Shown here one piece after another: positions 39,027 to 50,500 of a stretch of 64,000 nt of DNA (position 1 is the stretch's first letter; each line of letters opens with the position of its first letter). Origin of the DNA: Mariannaea sp. PMI_226 (lineage: Eukaryota; Ascomycota; Sordariomycetes; Hypocreales; Nectriaceae); contig JANFOG010000005.1 in NCBI GenBank assembly GCA_024336345.1, positions 1,922,001-1,986,000 of the forward strand. The letters run 5' to 3'. Made by a program: the position numbers and the translations under genes. The notes beneath the pieces are model-generated. The model was not told where the DNA came from, ran no database searches, and saw only the letters and a program-made list of their open reading frames with translations.

Positions 39027-40469
39027 CTACGTAAAAGTGATTTGCTTCCCCATCAAGCTTCTATACGCATCATTGACTGCCTTTCTCTTTCTCTTCTTGG
39101 TCTCTTCATCTTCATCCATCTCTTCTTCTTCATCAATGTCATCTGATCCTGAAATATGAGGTGCCCAAGCACGGATCTGCCCATCCATGTGAGAACTGTA
39201 GATGGCTCCAAGAGAGTTTCCCCCTCCCATGACGGGACCTACAACACGGCCACTCCCGCCAGCACCACGCCAGGCAACACTTGTGATGCGGTTTCCCACC
39301 ATCTGCCCTCCACGTGGTCCAACGGGGTTGGTCATAGCTGGGCTTCGCAGACGTGTCACGACGTTTCCGTCGTGGAGGTCAAGCAGGAGAATCTCTTGAT
39401 CATTAGCCCATACTAAAAGCTCATTTCCAGTCGCTAAACTTGAAGGAGTCAACAGTAAGCTAGCTGTCTTGACATGTTGATTCTGAATGACAGATCCAAA
39501 ACTTGCTAGGGTATTGGCTCCTGTTGCAGCATCCCAAACTCGGATATGGCGGTCGAGCCCGGCTGTAACAATGTACCTGCCATCGTCTGTCCACTGCAAC
39601 CCATTTACCGGTTCATCATGAGCCGTCGCCGAGGCTCTGAAGTGGGGCATTTCGTCCCAGTTCAGGCCGGAAGCTGTAGCATGATTGAACTTGTGACATA
39701 TACCCAGCGTGTCCTCCTGATCTAGCTGGCCGATCACGCCTCCCGCTCTTCTAATGTCCCAAATTCGAGCCTTTCCATCGGAATGGCCGCTGACAAGCAA
39801 ATGTTCATGACGAGGGCTCCAGGCTGTCGCGAGGACAGGACCGCCGTGCGCCACCAAGGCTTGAACTGCAGACCCAGACTTCAAGTCCACAAGCCGCACG
39901 TTGGAGTGCTGGGTAGCAACTGCAACTAATAGATGATCCGCGATTGGGCTAGTAGAGTGGGAGTATATCGTCGCATTCAAATCGAAGCTGGCCGACAGGG
40001 CGCAGGTTTGTGTCGACCAAAGCTTCAACTTTTTATCATATGCGCTCGAAAGGAAAGCGTCTGGATCGAACGGGTAGAAGGCCAGGTGGGTAATCCCATG
40101 TGTATGTCCTGCCGCACTTTGATCCTGGGTCGCTCGTGGGATTGTTCCTACAGGACGAAAGGTAAAAAGCTTGTGAGGATTGCCGCAGGCTTCGAGGTCC
40201 CAGAGTTTGATAGCCCCCTCAGCGCCACCAGAGAGTAACAGGCGCCCATCAAATTTATCGACGGCGAGAGTGCTAACTCCAGCAACGTGTGCGCGAATTC
40301 TGTGGGCTCGCTCAGCTATGGCTAGAGGGTCGCGGCGTGCAGAGATTTCGCCATTGAAACGATGTTGGGGCGCAGGCGCAAAGGAACGGAGAAGCTGGGT
40401 TGTGATGGTTTGGGCAAAGTCTCGGGGACTAAGGTCACCCGTTTCGCGGGTTAGCAAACGGGACTGCAT
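39027..40469 (-). CDS. RAD28: CSA/ERCC8-like WD40 protein (Rad28 family)
   Basis: Single-exon gene for a 480-residue WD40 propeller. The order of repeats and the N-terminal block (SRLLTRETGDLSP, then RDPLAIAERAHRIRAHVAGVSTLAVD) fit Cockayne syndrome protein A and yeast Rad28. In animals CSA is the substrate receptor of a DDB1-CUL4 ubiquitin ligase in transcription-coupled repair. WD-type ends are visible: AIKLWDLE, KLKLWSTQ, KARIWDIRR, HIRVWDAAT and QIRAWAPH, with LLVWAND as a weaker unit. The C-terminal tail is acidic (DDIDEEEEMDEDEE) then basic (KKRKRKAV), a probable nuclear localisation signal. The gene is convergent with ATG5 (166 bases apart) and divergent from the Rrn10-like gene. It could also be a related DDB1-binding WD40 protein, but the N-terminal motif favours CSA. 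Confidence 0.88.
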   Translation of the reverse strand: MQSRLLTRETGDLSPRDFAQTITTQLLRSFAPAPQHRFNGEISARRDPLAIAERAHRIRAHVAGVSTLAVDKFDGRLLLSGGAEGAIKLWDLEACGNPHKLFTFRPVGTIPRATQDQSAAGHTHGITHLAFYPFDPDAFLSSAYDKKLKLWSTQTCALSASFDLNATIYSHSTSPIADHLLVAVATQHSNVRLVDLKSGSAVQALVAHGGPVLATAWSPRHEHLLVSGHSDGKARIWDIRRAGGVIGQLDQEDTLGICHKFNHATASGLNWDEMPHFRASATAHDEPVNGLQWTDDGRYIVTAGLDRHIRVWDAATGANTLASFGSVIQNQHVKTASLLLTPSSLATGNELLVWANDQEILLLDLHDGNVVTRLRSPAMTNPVGPRGGQMVGNRITSVAWRGAGGSGRVVGPVMGGGNSLGAIYSSHMDGQIRAWAPHISGSDDIDEEEEMDEDEETKKRKRKAVNDAYRSLMGKQITFT

Positions 40470-40999
40470 TCATCTGTGCTGAAGGAGTTCTGTTGAAGTG
40501 CTAATAGAGCGACGACGTATAAAATGGGAGAGGTTGCTGCTGTCGAGTGCAGTTTAATCAACAAGCTACGGAAAGCGCGTAAAGTGTGAAATGTGAAATG
40601 TGAAATGCGAAGTGTGAAGTGCGAGCTTCTGGTGATGTCAGCATGGACGTTAGGAGCTGCTGCAAGTCCCACCTCCCTCCCCACTTTTGCTAGACTGAAT
40701 CGTCTGCCACTTTTGTTCAACTTCATCTCCACAACAACTCAACATCAAAAGACAATCTCAAGTCGATAACCCGTTATTTCAGTCTCTAGCCCCTTCAATT
40801 ACCGTTGCATGATCTATTGAGTGGCCTAATCGCATAATACGTCATAGACAACTCAACACTCACTCAATACTGATCTCCACACTATGTTGCATCCTCCGCC
40901 TCAGGCAAAACCTATCAACGTTTACTCCAACTTACCCTGAAACTAAATCAGGTTGACGATTCTGGAACTGCAGCCGAGACTAAGGGAGAAGTGGAAGAA
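40470..40999. other. Bidirectional promoter between the CSA-like and Rrn10-like genes
   Basis: About 530 bases separate the two start codons. It contains a heptamer array (annotated separately). It also holds a possible short first exon of the plus-strand gene at 40884-40904. Confidence 0.55.
40584..40625 (+). repeat. Six-unit heptamer tandem repeat in a shared promoter
   Basis: Six consecutive 7-base units: TGTGAAA three times, then TGCGAAG, TGTGAAG and TGCGAGC. The array lies 115 bases upstream of the CSA-like start codon. Units differ only by transitions (A/G, T/C), and they could be protein-binding sites or a simple minisatellite. Confidence 0.85.
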
Positions 41000-41726
41000 A
41001 TGGAAAGGCATAAGGACCATGACCTCGTAGTTCCCATCGGTGATTTTGTCGAGCCCGCGTCTACCCACGGATCAGATCATGAAGAACCTGCAACATCCGT
41101 CTCAAAACGTCGACATGCGACTGTGTACGATGCAGTAGCCGGTGAGTCACAAATTGTCGCATATCACCACGTCAAGCTCATCGTATACAGGAAAGGTTTC
41201 GTACAACCAAGGCCTCCAGGATGGGGAGACTGAAGCCTTTTCGAGGAGGATCAAGTATTCCACCAAGGAAACTCCCTTTGCTCCAGACGAGGTTCTATTT
41301 CGACGGCAAGACGCACCCGAGCGCTACCTTGAGCATGACATTTACTTTGCCAATGAACGAGAGTTACCCCGTGCTGGCCAGGGCATTTTGCCGGAGAGTG
41401 ACTTGCTCAAGGCCATCCATGGCTATGCAAGCGCCTTCTACCATGCCAAAAGTCATGCTCGTAACCCCCCCAATAATAGAAATATAGCAGAGCGAAGCAT
41501 GGACGAGACCGCCCTTCTAGCCTTCGGAATCTTGCTTGAGGAGGCTGGCAAGGATGCCCTTGGTCGGCGCGGCGATCTTGTCTTCACCGAGGGAGCTGAA
41601 GATGCTTCCGGTTTGGATGCTAGTGGAGATGTGGTGTCGCGTGCGGATACTGGCATTGGGCATCAAGAGGTGACCATGCAGAGGCGGGCGAAACGAAGGA
41701 AAGTAGCTGAGACTGACGACGATTAA
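41000..41726 (+). CDS. Rrn10-like protein (putative RNA polymerase I upstream factor subunit)
   Basis: Exons are 41000-41141 and 41191-41726; the 49-nt intron has a GTGAGT donor and a TACAG acceptor. With the ATG at 41000 the product is 225 aa. The core block runs from GILPESDLLKAIHGYAS to SMDETALLAFGILLEE. As I recall it, yeast Rrn10 has the same arrangement: NIIPDIDLRVVHYYA, then a short variable spacer and FDETSLITLGLLIE. Rrn10 belongs to the upstream activation factor that recruits RNA polymerase I to rDNA. The tail ends with MQRRAKRRKVAETDDD, a likely nuclear localisation signal. This assignment is from pattern memory and needs a profile search. The true start is uncertain: codons upstream of 41000 remain open to 40936, and an ATG at 40884 could be joined in frame through a 50-nt GC-AG intron (40905-40954). 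Confidence 0.5.
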
Positions 41727-44700
41727 TCTCGGCATTATTGGGGCTCAGCAAAGCAAACGATCGAGTTGAATCCAGCGGTAAAGGCTAGGATGGGTTGCCG
41801 TACCCTGGACGTTGTTACCGAGTTAGTGGTCACCCGGCTGGTCCCCGGGTCACCCTTCACTGACTTGTGGGTGGTATTGGCCAGTGATCGACAACGCTGG
41901 CAATAGACCATTTCCAGTACTAAACCCTGTCTTGCCGCTTGCCCCGAATACCCTGGCGACAATTATTCGATAAATTCAACTCGAAAAAAACTCAGTATCT
42001 CGCACTAATGCAGGTGAAGGACGCCAATGTGGTGTTGGCAATCTGGGGAATACGTCGTTGGGCTGTACCCCAAGCCGTCGCTCATGACTCGGTAATGCCA
42101 GAACTTCTTTGTTACCCATTGGTCCGAACCCGCAATATCCGGGGTAAAGTTAGGGGTGTGCCTACCTTGTCCCGGAGCGCCTGAAGAGGACAGAAACCTA
42201 CTCAGACTACTGTACTATAGGTAGGTGCACGTCTTTATCAGAACGTCGCGACGCAAACCAACGTTGGCTTTGATCAGGCCGGCTTACGCTGGCGCAACGT
42301 TCAGCTTGAAGACATGGATGAATTCACACCGAAATGGAGCTTTCTTTACCTTTGAATGCAGCATCATCAAAGCGTGATTCGATTATGCACTTCAGTTAAG
42401 ATCTAGACTGTGTGCTCAGGCGCGATTGCACCCTTTCAGGGCGAATAAAGCAACCGAATACAGCCTACGCCCACTCCGTCAGGAAGTTAATGTTGACGGA
42501 CAGTTCATCCAGGGATGATATTGTATCGGGATAAGGAATATGTGGTATGACGACAACCCCATTCCGGGAGGGGGAGACTCCGGACGATATACCATTCACA
42601 GCTACCCTACAGACCACACTTGTGCATGCTCCGATGCAGCCGCAAGGTTCAGGCATGAAAGAGAGCGCAAATAGAAATGGCTATCAACGGCTATCATGCT
42701 CTTTTGCGCTGCAGTAGGCTCTCGACTAAAGCCGAAATCTAGAGAGCTAAAGAGAGAGCTGGATGAAGTACTATGTAGTCTATCGAGACAAGGGTGAACC
42801 CATGCTCGCACGCCATAATCTGCGCTTGCTATTTGTGAAAGTGAGCTCTTCTAAGGGTGGCTTTCAGACGAGGTACGGAGTACAAAATAGGAAAAAAGAA
42901 ATCTTCTTCTCACGCCCACGCATGACAAGAATGTCGGCTCAGGCCGAAGTATCTCATGCGTACTACATAGTATGTAAATGAGAACTCGGTGTGAGAACCA
43001 TGTATTTTCTGTTATCACCGGTATTGCGTCACAGCAAGTCTCACCTCTCTTGACTCTGAGGGACTTGGGACTAGCCAAGTTCACGGCTAACTCATTAAGT
43101 CATTAGTAGACTAACCAGTACGGATAAAACACGCCACTTTTCTCCCCTACTGAAACCTAGCCCCCAAGTTCAAGCTAGGGGAAATCCTTTGGCGTCGGTG
43201 GTATTGGGATATCTACCGGTAGGTGTTGATGACTGGCTGATCCTCGCCAACCACTTTGAGGAATAGTTTCAGCCTCAGCAGTTGGGCTTGTACCCCACGG
43301 GATCTACCACAGTATACAGAATGGGAACAAAGGGAATTCCAGACCGCAAGAGTTCAATGCACAGTATATAGTACATCCCTAAGCAATTGCATGCTTTCGG
43401 TCAGGTAACAATACCCTGGAGCTGAGCAGGGCAAAACATGTGAGCTCTCTCTACTCGGCCGATGCTTGCGTGGCCTCGCTAATTCTCACCCCCTTCTCCT
43501 GGTGTATCTCGTCAAACGCCATCTTCATCTCGACTCCTGGAAAAATCTAGGTTTTGCCACACCGGTCGGACCTAGTAGGGATGTAAATTATTGATTCTTT
43601 TCCTTTCTTATTGTCTGTTGCGGCTGTACGAAGAATGAAAGTACAGTGGAAAAACAAAGTCCGTTGCAGGGCACGGCGGATTGGCAATGGACTTGATCAG
43701 ATCATGGGCAAGTCATCAATACGCAGACACCAAGTGGAACAGACAGAGCCAACCACAAATCACCATTATCGTCAGCTGGACTTTGCCTGAGTTGGCTTAT
43801 TGAGCAATGAAAAGCTCACGTCAGGCGGAGCAGATAGCCAGTCATGGTAAGACTATGAAAATAGCAGAGGCAAATAAGAGAGGAGCAATATCAAACAACG
43901 TCATGGTGCTTTTCACACTTGCGGCTCAACTGGCCAGAAAACCACTGTTGGGGACTACTGTTGAGGACCACTTGCTCCGTCTATTCTTGTGCCCTCGTAC
44001 ATATTACAAGACATGCAGAACCCTGCAACGTGTCACGGAAAAGGCGGCCAACCCCCCTCCCCCAAGTAATACCTCATCACATCACATGGTGTCTCTTTTT
44101 CCCCTCTCACTTGCCTCCCCCCTCCTCTTCCCCCCAAAGTCTTAGTCGTGGGAGAAAAGACGACGAGCAGTGGCCAGAGGAATGGAGCCATGGCCTCATT
44201 CAAAACCTGAGGAACCGGAGAAATTGGCCTTAGCTGCAGATCGAATCCCTGTTCTCGTACACTAAGCCGGAGTATGTACATGGTATATGATGATAGCGAT
44301 GATGATGATGGTAATGATGATGCATACTCTCGAAGCCTAAAGCATCAAGCACTTCGTACTTGGCACATCATACGCAGTAAAAAACGTAAATGCTCCTTTC
44401 AGCGTCCATCGTTGCTGCACGCCCCCAGGAAACTGAGTGTCAGAACTCATGGTTGTTGGCATCAGCACCAATAACCGAGAGTGATAGATGATAGATACAT
44501 ACATTCATCGATTTGTCAGAAGAAGTGCGTACACTTGTCTCCATTGTTCCAACTGGATAGGTCGTTGGAGAGTAGTAACTATAGATGCGTGCAAAGACAG
44601 AGAGAAGGAGAGGAGAAGGCTGATGGTAGTCAGGCTTGCTCATGTTATCAGTTTACGGTCTCAGATGAACCTACAGTATAATAAGAATGGGATACCTGTG

Positions 44701-44800
44701 ATAACTTTTGTTGGGCTTTGTACATGGTACATTCACTTGATGCTGAATTCATGATGGTAAAGACAGAACAATAGCACCTATCGGCTCCGAGGCGGGGGGC
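41727..44800. other. Gene-poor region, part 1
   Basis: Start of a 17.3 kb stretch without a convincing gene. Frames are short and lack motifs. It contains the reverse complement of TACATAGTAC at 42768-42777, a TAGGTAGGT motif at 42218-42226, TACGGAGTAC near 42873, and a GATGAT-type microsatellite at about 44286-44324. Confidence 0.5.
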
Positions 44801-47430
44801 CTGGTGGTTGCTCGGCTAGGAACAATATTAACCTCTTGTTAATGTCCCCCCGGAAGCATCCTTGATAAGGTCGCGGACACCTGGACAGTACTCCATAATA
44901 ATAAGCATGAATGAATAGCGGGAGAATCGGTGAATGGTACCTCGACCGCCTCATCTTCATCGTTACAAGCATCACCCCTTCCGAGGGGGATCATGGGAGA
45001 AACCAGCTCCTAATACTCTCCACCGGTTATTCATCTCGGTAGCCAGGATGCTGTGATGCTCTGAGATGCCGCTTCCAAGAGAGCCGTCAGATTTCGACAT
45101 GGGTACGAGATCTGACGCCTGTGGATAGACCAGTTGGTTGGTTGCGAAGAAAGAAGGGAGGGGGTTGTTGATTGTTGTTGTTATTGTTATTGGTGGTGTT
45201 GTTGCTGCTACTGCTTGTTTGCTGGATTGCCCTATAGAAGCACAGGACCATACGGATTGTATGAGCATCCCATGTATGTCTGCATCCACCTCGATTGAGC
45301 GAGAGCGATCAATAGTCCCTCTGATACTTTCCTCGCTACACATCGTAGGGCGTACGAGAAGCAACATCACCAGACTGCCTCGCCCTCTCAGCTTTCAGGC
45401 GCAGTTCGCGTTTGAACGCAGACATATTTATCCGGATTAGGGAATCAGAATTCCAAAACCAGGTCAGCGGTTCCTTTAGTGGGCGGTCCGCCACGCCGAC
45501 AGCCATGGGAATGCGACTACCATCGGAATCGTACGATTGATGATGCAAAAGTCTTGCTTTGGCCCATGGAATCCTTACGATGAAGGTGCGACTTGTTTGT
45601 CGATGTGACAGGGCCTCTGCGTTAGCACCCTTCACCCTCCTAACTTGGGGGTGTCTATTCGTTCGGTGTGGCGTCAGAGAAGGAGAGAGAAGGATAGAAA
45701 ATTATGACAAGTCACCAAGGCCTTGAAGTTTTTGGAAAAGCTGCCGTTGAACCAATGTCACCTTTCGAATATGCCGTGATCTTCCCCCATTGGGCTTTCT
45801 TCGACAAGACTTGCACATCCGGCCCAGGGCATTTGCTAGTGCTCCGCTGGCGTCTCACAGCGCATTTTGTTAGGGTTGGGGCCATGATCTTGGTTTCAGC
45901 CTGGCCTAGGGAATAGGAAGAACCAAGCATCCTGAGCGAAGCTCATCGGTGTTCCCAATCGAGCGGAACCTCCATCTACTGGAGGGCGGTTCCTGGCTCA
46001 ACAGGGGATTGGGGGGGGGGAGGGGAGGGTTGACCGACAAGGCAGGTATTAGGTCAAGAGGGGGGGAGGATTGTGGTTGACTTGGCCCTGTTCGCCCAGT
46101 TCCTTCGTCTAAAGCTTGCGAGATAACTGTTTGCATGGGTACGGTCCTCCGTGAGAGTTGTGAGCATTTACCGGGCCGAGCTGCGAGTACAGTACATGGC
46201 GCAGTACACTCCCCCTGTATATGCGCATGGAGAGTTGCGGAGAAAACAGCCTTAAGTCCACGGCAAGGGAGCTACTGTACCAGTGCAGTAGGTGATGTTG
46301 AAGGGGGAGGGTAGGTGAGGGGGGCACTAACCGCGTATATCATCCAAGCCAGCTGAAGGCTAACGCAGCCCAAGCCAAGGGGAGCCGTTGATTGAGGCCT
46401 CTGCCTCTTTGGAAGGAGACTGGGGAGGGCTGGAGGGAGGGAGGGGTGAAACGTGGGCAAGTGATCCGAGGACCCTGGCTTCAGAGTGTGTCGGGATTCG
46501 TAGGAAACCATGGAGCTACTAATCTGTCATAGTGGTGGTGTTGTTGTTGTTGTTGTTGTCGCATCTTGAGGGCGGACCAGACAACAAAACAATGGGGGAA
46601 TACTATTATCAATGAGATGAGTTTTTAGTACATAGTAGAGTACTGGTGGCATTGATAATTACGAATGAAAACAAAGATGATTGGGAGATGGTGTGTGCCA
46701 TGAGTAATGTGAAATGGTTCTAGAAGCTCGATAGAAGCAACGTGGGGATGGAGGAGGCGAGTTATGGTACGTATGTTCATTTCCATTCACATTGGGGACC
46801 GTGAGCTTCAGTTGCAGCTACGAGTGGCGGGCCACTACAAAGTAGAAATACGAGTTCAGATTTGCAGTATTAATTATGGTACAAGCTACAGAGTACAAAT
46901 TCAATCTGTACAATGTACCATGCCGTTGGATAATACGAAGTAATTACAGATTAATCTGTACATAGTACACAGGACTCGATATCCAGTCCATAATAACTTA
47001 ATAACACATAAACTACTCCTGGGTGCCATGGCCTTTTGCTTCTGGCCCGTGTGTAAGCGCGCGCGTTGGAGTCGTTGGGGTAGTTACGAGTACACTCGTC
47101 CAGGCGCACTTGTACCTCCCTTTACCTCCTCCTTCTCCTCGTCCAGCAGATTAATCATCTTTTTTCCCTTACTCGGTATATAAAATGCCAATACGTTCCG
47201 CACGCAGTAATTAGCCCTTGCCGGACCAAGGGGAATCCCCTGGGCAATTCAGCCTGCTAGCTAGGGGAGGTACAAAACCCACAGACAGGGCTCATTTGCG
47301 GGTTGAAGCGAAATCAAAAAGGGCATCGCTAAAAAGGGAGAACAGACGTCTTTTCGTCTTTGTCAAGCTTGGCCCAACTGTCTAAGGATTCGAGAGAGGA
47401 GGAGAAAAACGTGGCTGCACGGCCAGGACA
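44801..47430. other. Gene-poor region, part 2
   Basis: No convincing gene. It holds imperfect TTG repeats at about 45163-45217 and a cleaner TTG/GTT run at about 46532-46559. G-runs lie at 46011-46029 (G10, G4, G3) and 46060-46066. GTACAGTAC and related sites lie at about 46190-46215, and a decamer TACATAGTAC at 46959-46968. The 70-codon frame at 45704-45916 is not supported by any motif. Confidence 0.5.
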
Positions 47431-47431
47431 G

Positions 47432-47454
47432 AAAAAAAAAAAAAAAAAAAAAAA
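47432..47454. repeat. Poly(A) tract, 23 bases
   Basis: Uninterrupted run of A on the plus strand. No coding sequence lies upstream, so this is not an obvious retrogene tail; nor do I see a target-site duplication around it. Confidence 0.85.
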
Positions 47455-48477
47455 GGGCCGGCATGAACTGCATGAACGGATCTGGGAGGGGGTTACAGTT
47501 TCTTTTCCTTTCTTTTGCTTCTCTTGTTTTCTTTCCTTGCCATGGGGAAAAGCTTGGTACAGTTAATTGCATGGCCCTCTCCATCCCTACTCACTATGTA
47601 GAGAGAGAGGTTTGGTTGCTCTGTTGGTTCGTGCCTTTGCGGTAGGCATGTACATTGCATGTGTGTATGTCTGTCTGTCTGTATGTACGTGCGTACGTAC
47701 ATATGTGTGCAACACTTGCATCCCAATGAAGAAAAAGAAGACCGTTTTGATGCCCAACCGAACCAGATCGACCGCTACTGTGAGAGGTTTCAACAGCCGC
47801 ATCAGCTAGTTACATCCTGGCTCGCAGATCCCCAAGAAATTAGACTTGGAAATTTCACCCAAGGCACCGGTGAAGGAGCCGTCGTCAAGGAACACCGAGC
47901 TTCCCCTGGTGATGGTGGCGGGTTGGGCAGGAGGAGGGAAGCAGGGAGAGACGGAACAGCCAGAGGCTTGTACTTTGTAAAACCGTATGCGTTGATGCCA
48001 ATGCGAACACACGCCTCCCCCCCCCGTTCCATTCCCTTGGGGGGAAGCAAAATCAAAAGGAAAGAAAAAAAAGCCTCGACGAGGATCGCCACCCAGCGAC
48101 ATGGAGTCGGGCGCCTCTAGAATTTCAGGGGGAGGCAAGTAAACTAAAAACTACAGGATAGCACCACACTTGCAACGCCTCTCTCGCTCAATGGGAGGAT
48201 GCGATTGGATACCCAAGAGTTGGATGGCGTTGGGAGCGGGAGCAGGGGGAGAGCAAGGAGTCAGGACTGAGATACGAGTCGGGCCATGATGATGGGAGCA
48301 CGTAAGTGGCTGCTAGGCGCAGGTTTTTCCAAGCAAAAATATTCGTTTCTGGGTACGTGCAGAACTAGTATGTTTTGTGCTCCATGCTCCATGCACTCGG
48401 TCAGCCGTGTCGCCCGTTGGGATATCAATTCCGTTCAATCACGGGAAGAAGCTATACGGGGGGTGTAATTACATCGG

Positions 48478-48586
48478 TAGTATAGTATAGTATAGTATGG
48501 ATGACCGATGACCGATGACCGATGATGGAGAACGGAGAACGGAGACCAGAAACGGCGATGGCGATGGCGATGGCGACGGCGACGGC
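48478..48586 (+). repeat. Four consecutive tandem microsatellite arrays
   Basis: TAGTA four times (48478-48497), ATGACCG three times (48501-48521), GGAGAAC twice plus a variant GGAGACC (48527-48547), then GGCGAT three times and GGCGAC twice (48554-48583). Unit lengths are 5, 7, 7 and 6, each array separated by only a few bases. Confidence 0.9.
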
Positions 48587-49284
48587 AAACGTCGCAACTG
48601 ACTCCTGGCCACTGAATAGCCCATGTTCAGCCTCCTAATTGAATCAAAGCCATGCTTTCCGCCACGTTTGTTTTGCGTGGGAATCAAGGTCCTCGCAGTG
48701 GTGCGTGCTCTCTCTCTCCCTCCCTCTTTGTCTCCCTCATCTTTATTACCCTCCCCCGACTAAGACGAAGGGAGAGCGATATTTCAACACTAACCGATGA
48801 CGATTGGGCCAAAGGACTTCAGGATGATGTACGTCGATGCACCAGAGTCCCACAGTAGGCTGCTTTGGCATGTCTACGTTGATTCATACATACAGTACAG
48901 AGTAATACAGGATTCCTCAGCTAAAGTAGGTAGGTGACAACTAAAAGACGGAAGCAGGAGACAACTAGCTAGGTCCTTTTTGGGTATTAGAATCCGTTGT
49001 CTCATAACGTCCACGCCGCCGCCCTTCTCATCACGCACGCCTTGGATGATGACTATGGGCGTGTAGCTTGTACCAGGGCTAATGCCTCAGATCAGAGAAA
49101 GAGAGTTCGACGGTGGAAAATCGAACAGCACTAATAAAGGAGATAATCAAGTCAGGTCCCTTCAGCGCCTGATCGACAAAGCATGTTAAAAGGCTGCATA
49201 GGAAAACGTTCCGCGTCGCCCCGGCCCGAGTCCGTAGACGGGACGGAACTGATCCTCAACTTTTTGCTTTTTTTTTTCTTTCTT

Positions 49285-49305
49285 GGTTTTGGTTTTGGTT
49301 TTGGT
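49285..49305 (+). repeat. GGTTTT tandem repeat
   Basis: Three full GGTTTT units and a partial fourth inside a T-rich tract. It superficially resembles a telomere-like G/T repeat but is too short and lacks the GGG core of fungal TTAGGG telomeres. Confidence 0.8.
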
Positions 49306-49701
49306 CCTTTTTCTTTCCCTCACACTCTCCTCCTACCCGCACCACCCCCCCTGTCCGCTCCTCTGCTTCTCTCCGTGATTGGTGTTTGACGTTACATAGT
49401 ACATTTTAAACAATGGTTTCTCTGGCCTGATAGGAAGTAACAAAAGATAAAAGGGTTCGTGTGTCTGTGTGTCTGAGAGTGTTTGCCTGTGCCGCACAGG
49501 AACAGGAACCGCAAACTTGGCCGCGTTCCGGGGGCGTGGGCTTGGATGAATTGAGAAGACTTGTCCCCAAAAGAGGCGATCGTCGCGGAGAGGCTGAAAG
49601 TTAATACCGGTCCCGTGTCGTCGGGTTCCCCGCGTCCGCGTTGGGCGGTCGGTTGTGGCGGCTCGCGCTTTCACCCCATGTGCAAAAAGAGGCGCTTTTT
49701 T

Positions 49702-49746
49702 GGGGGGGACGGGGGGGGGATGGGGGGAATGAGGAGGGGAAGGGGG
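49702..49746 (+). repeat. Cluster of five G-runs (possible G-quadruplex)
   Basis: Runs of 7, 9, 6, 4 and 5 G within 45 bases on the plus strand, separated by loops of 2-8 bases. This satisfies the usual pattern for an intramolecular G-quadruplex; folding in the cell is inference. Such runs are also prone to sequencing error. Confidence 0.7.
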
Positions 49747-50500
49747 CTTCTTTTCGCTCCCTCTTTGCAAGTACTGTACATTGAGTACAGCAGTGTCGTA
49801 GCACATACACTCAGTCTCAGTGCATTCTATTCTCCTAAACTCTCCAAGATTCGTTAACCTAGGTACACTGTTGTGTGGGCCAGTACCTTACCTACCCACG
49901 CTACCTCTCCCTCTACCTATCTGACAATTCAAATTGTTTCCCATCATCCCCCATCACTAGGTACCTGTTTGTTTTCCGCCATGAGCTAGGCAGCCAAGTT
50001 AATTAACTTTAACAAGTTTACGAAAGCACTAAGTTCTGTGGGACGCCGGAAAGAGCATCTTTTTTTCTCTTTGCGTCCGCCAGGTTGGTGGTTTGGGGTT
50101 GCAAGAACTTGTGCTACATAGGTAGCTTGTGCAGCTCCTGGTTGGGCCCATCTACCAGTGTAAAGAAGAAGAAAACACCCCGTTCTAATCTTTCGTTTCC
50201 CTTCAGTTGCCATTTCACAACAAGTAATTACTACACGTTTTTCACCCGTGCACAGGATGAGGTGCTCGAGAAACACGGATTCTTGCTCAATATCTCGTCC
50301 CACTGACCAGTGCACGGCACGCTATTCGTCTAGCTACTAGGAGAGCATGCGGTAAGGGCACGAATACGTAGACAAACCCGTTAACCATGCCAAACTAGTG
50401 GCGTCCCGGCGATCTGGGAGGCTGCAGCAGCTGATGAAGCCGTCGTCGGGGCTGCTTCCTTAAGAGGAGGCTAACATTGCACCGCAATCTCAACACGTAA

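Larger units (their letters stand above)
47431..50500. other. Gene-poor region, part 3 (simple-sequence rich)
   Basis: No convincing gene. The densest simple-sequence part of the window: A23 at 47432-47454, a TGTC/TACG alternating tract at about 47666-47700, four stacked tandem arrays at 48478-48586, GGTTTT repeats at 49285-49305 and G-runs at 49702-49746. A TACATAGTAC decamer lies at 49393-49402. Confidence 0.55.

Noticed and set aside
47432..47454. Poly(A) tract as the tail of a retroposed gene
   Set aside because: No upstream coding relic and no target-site duplication is visible.
49285..49305. Interstitial telomere repeat
   Set aside because: GGTTTT units are too few and not of the TTAGGG type used by filamentous ascomycetes.
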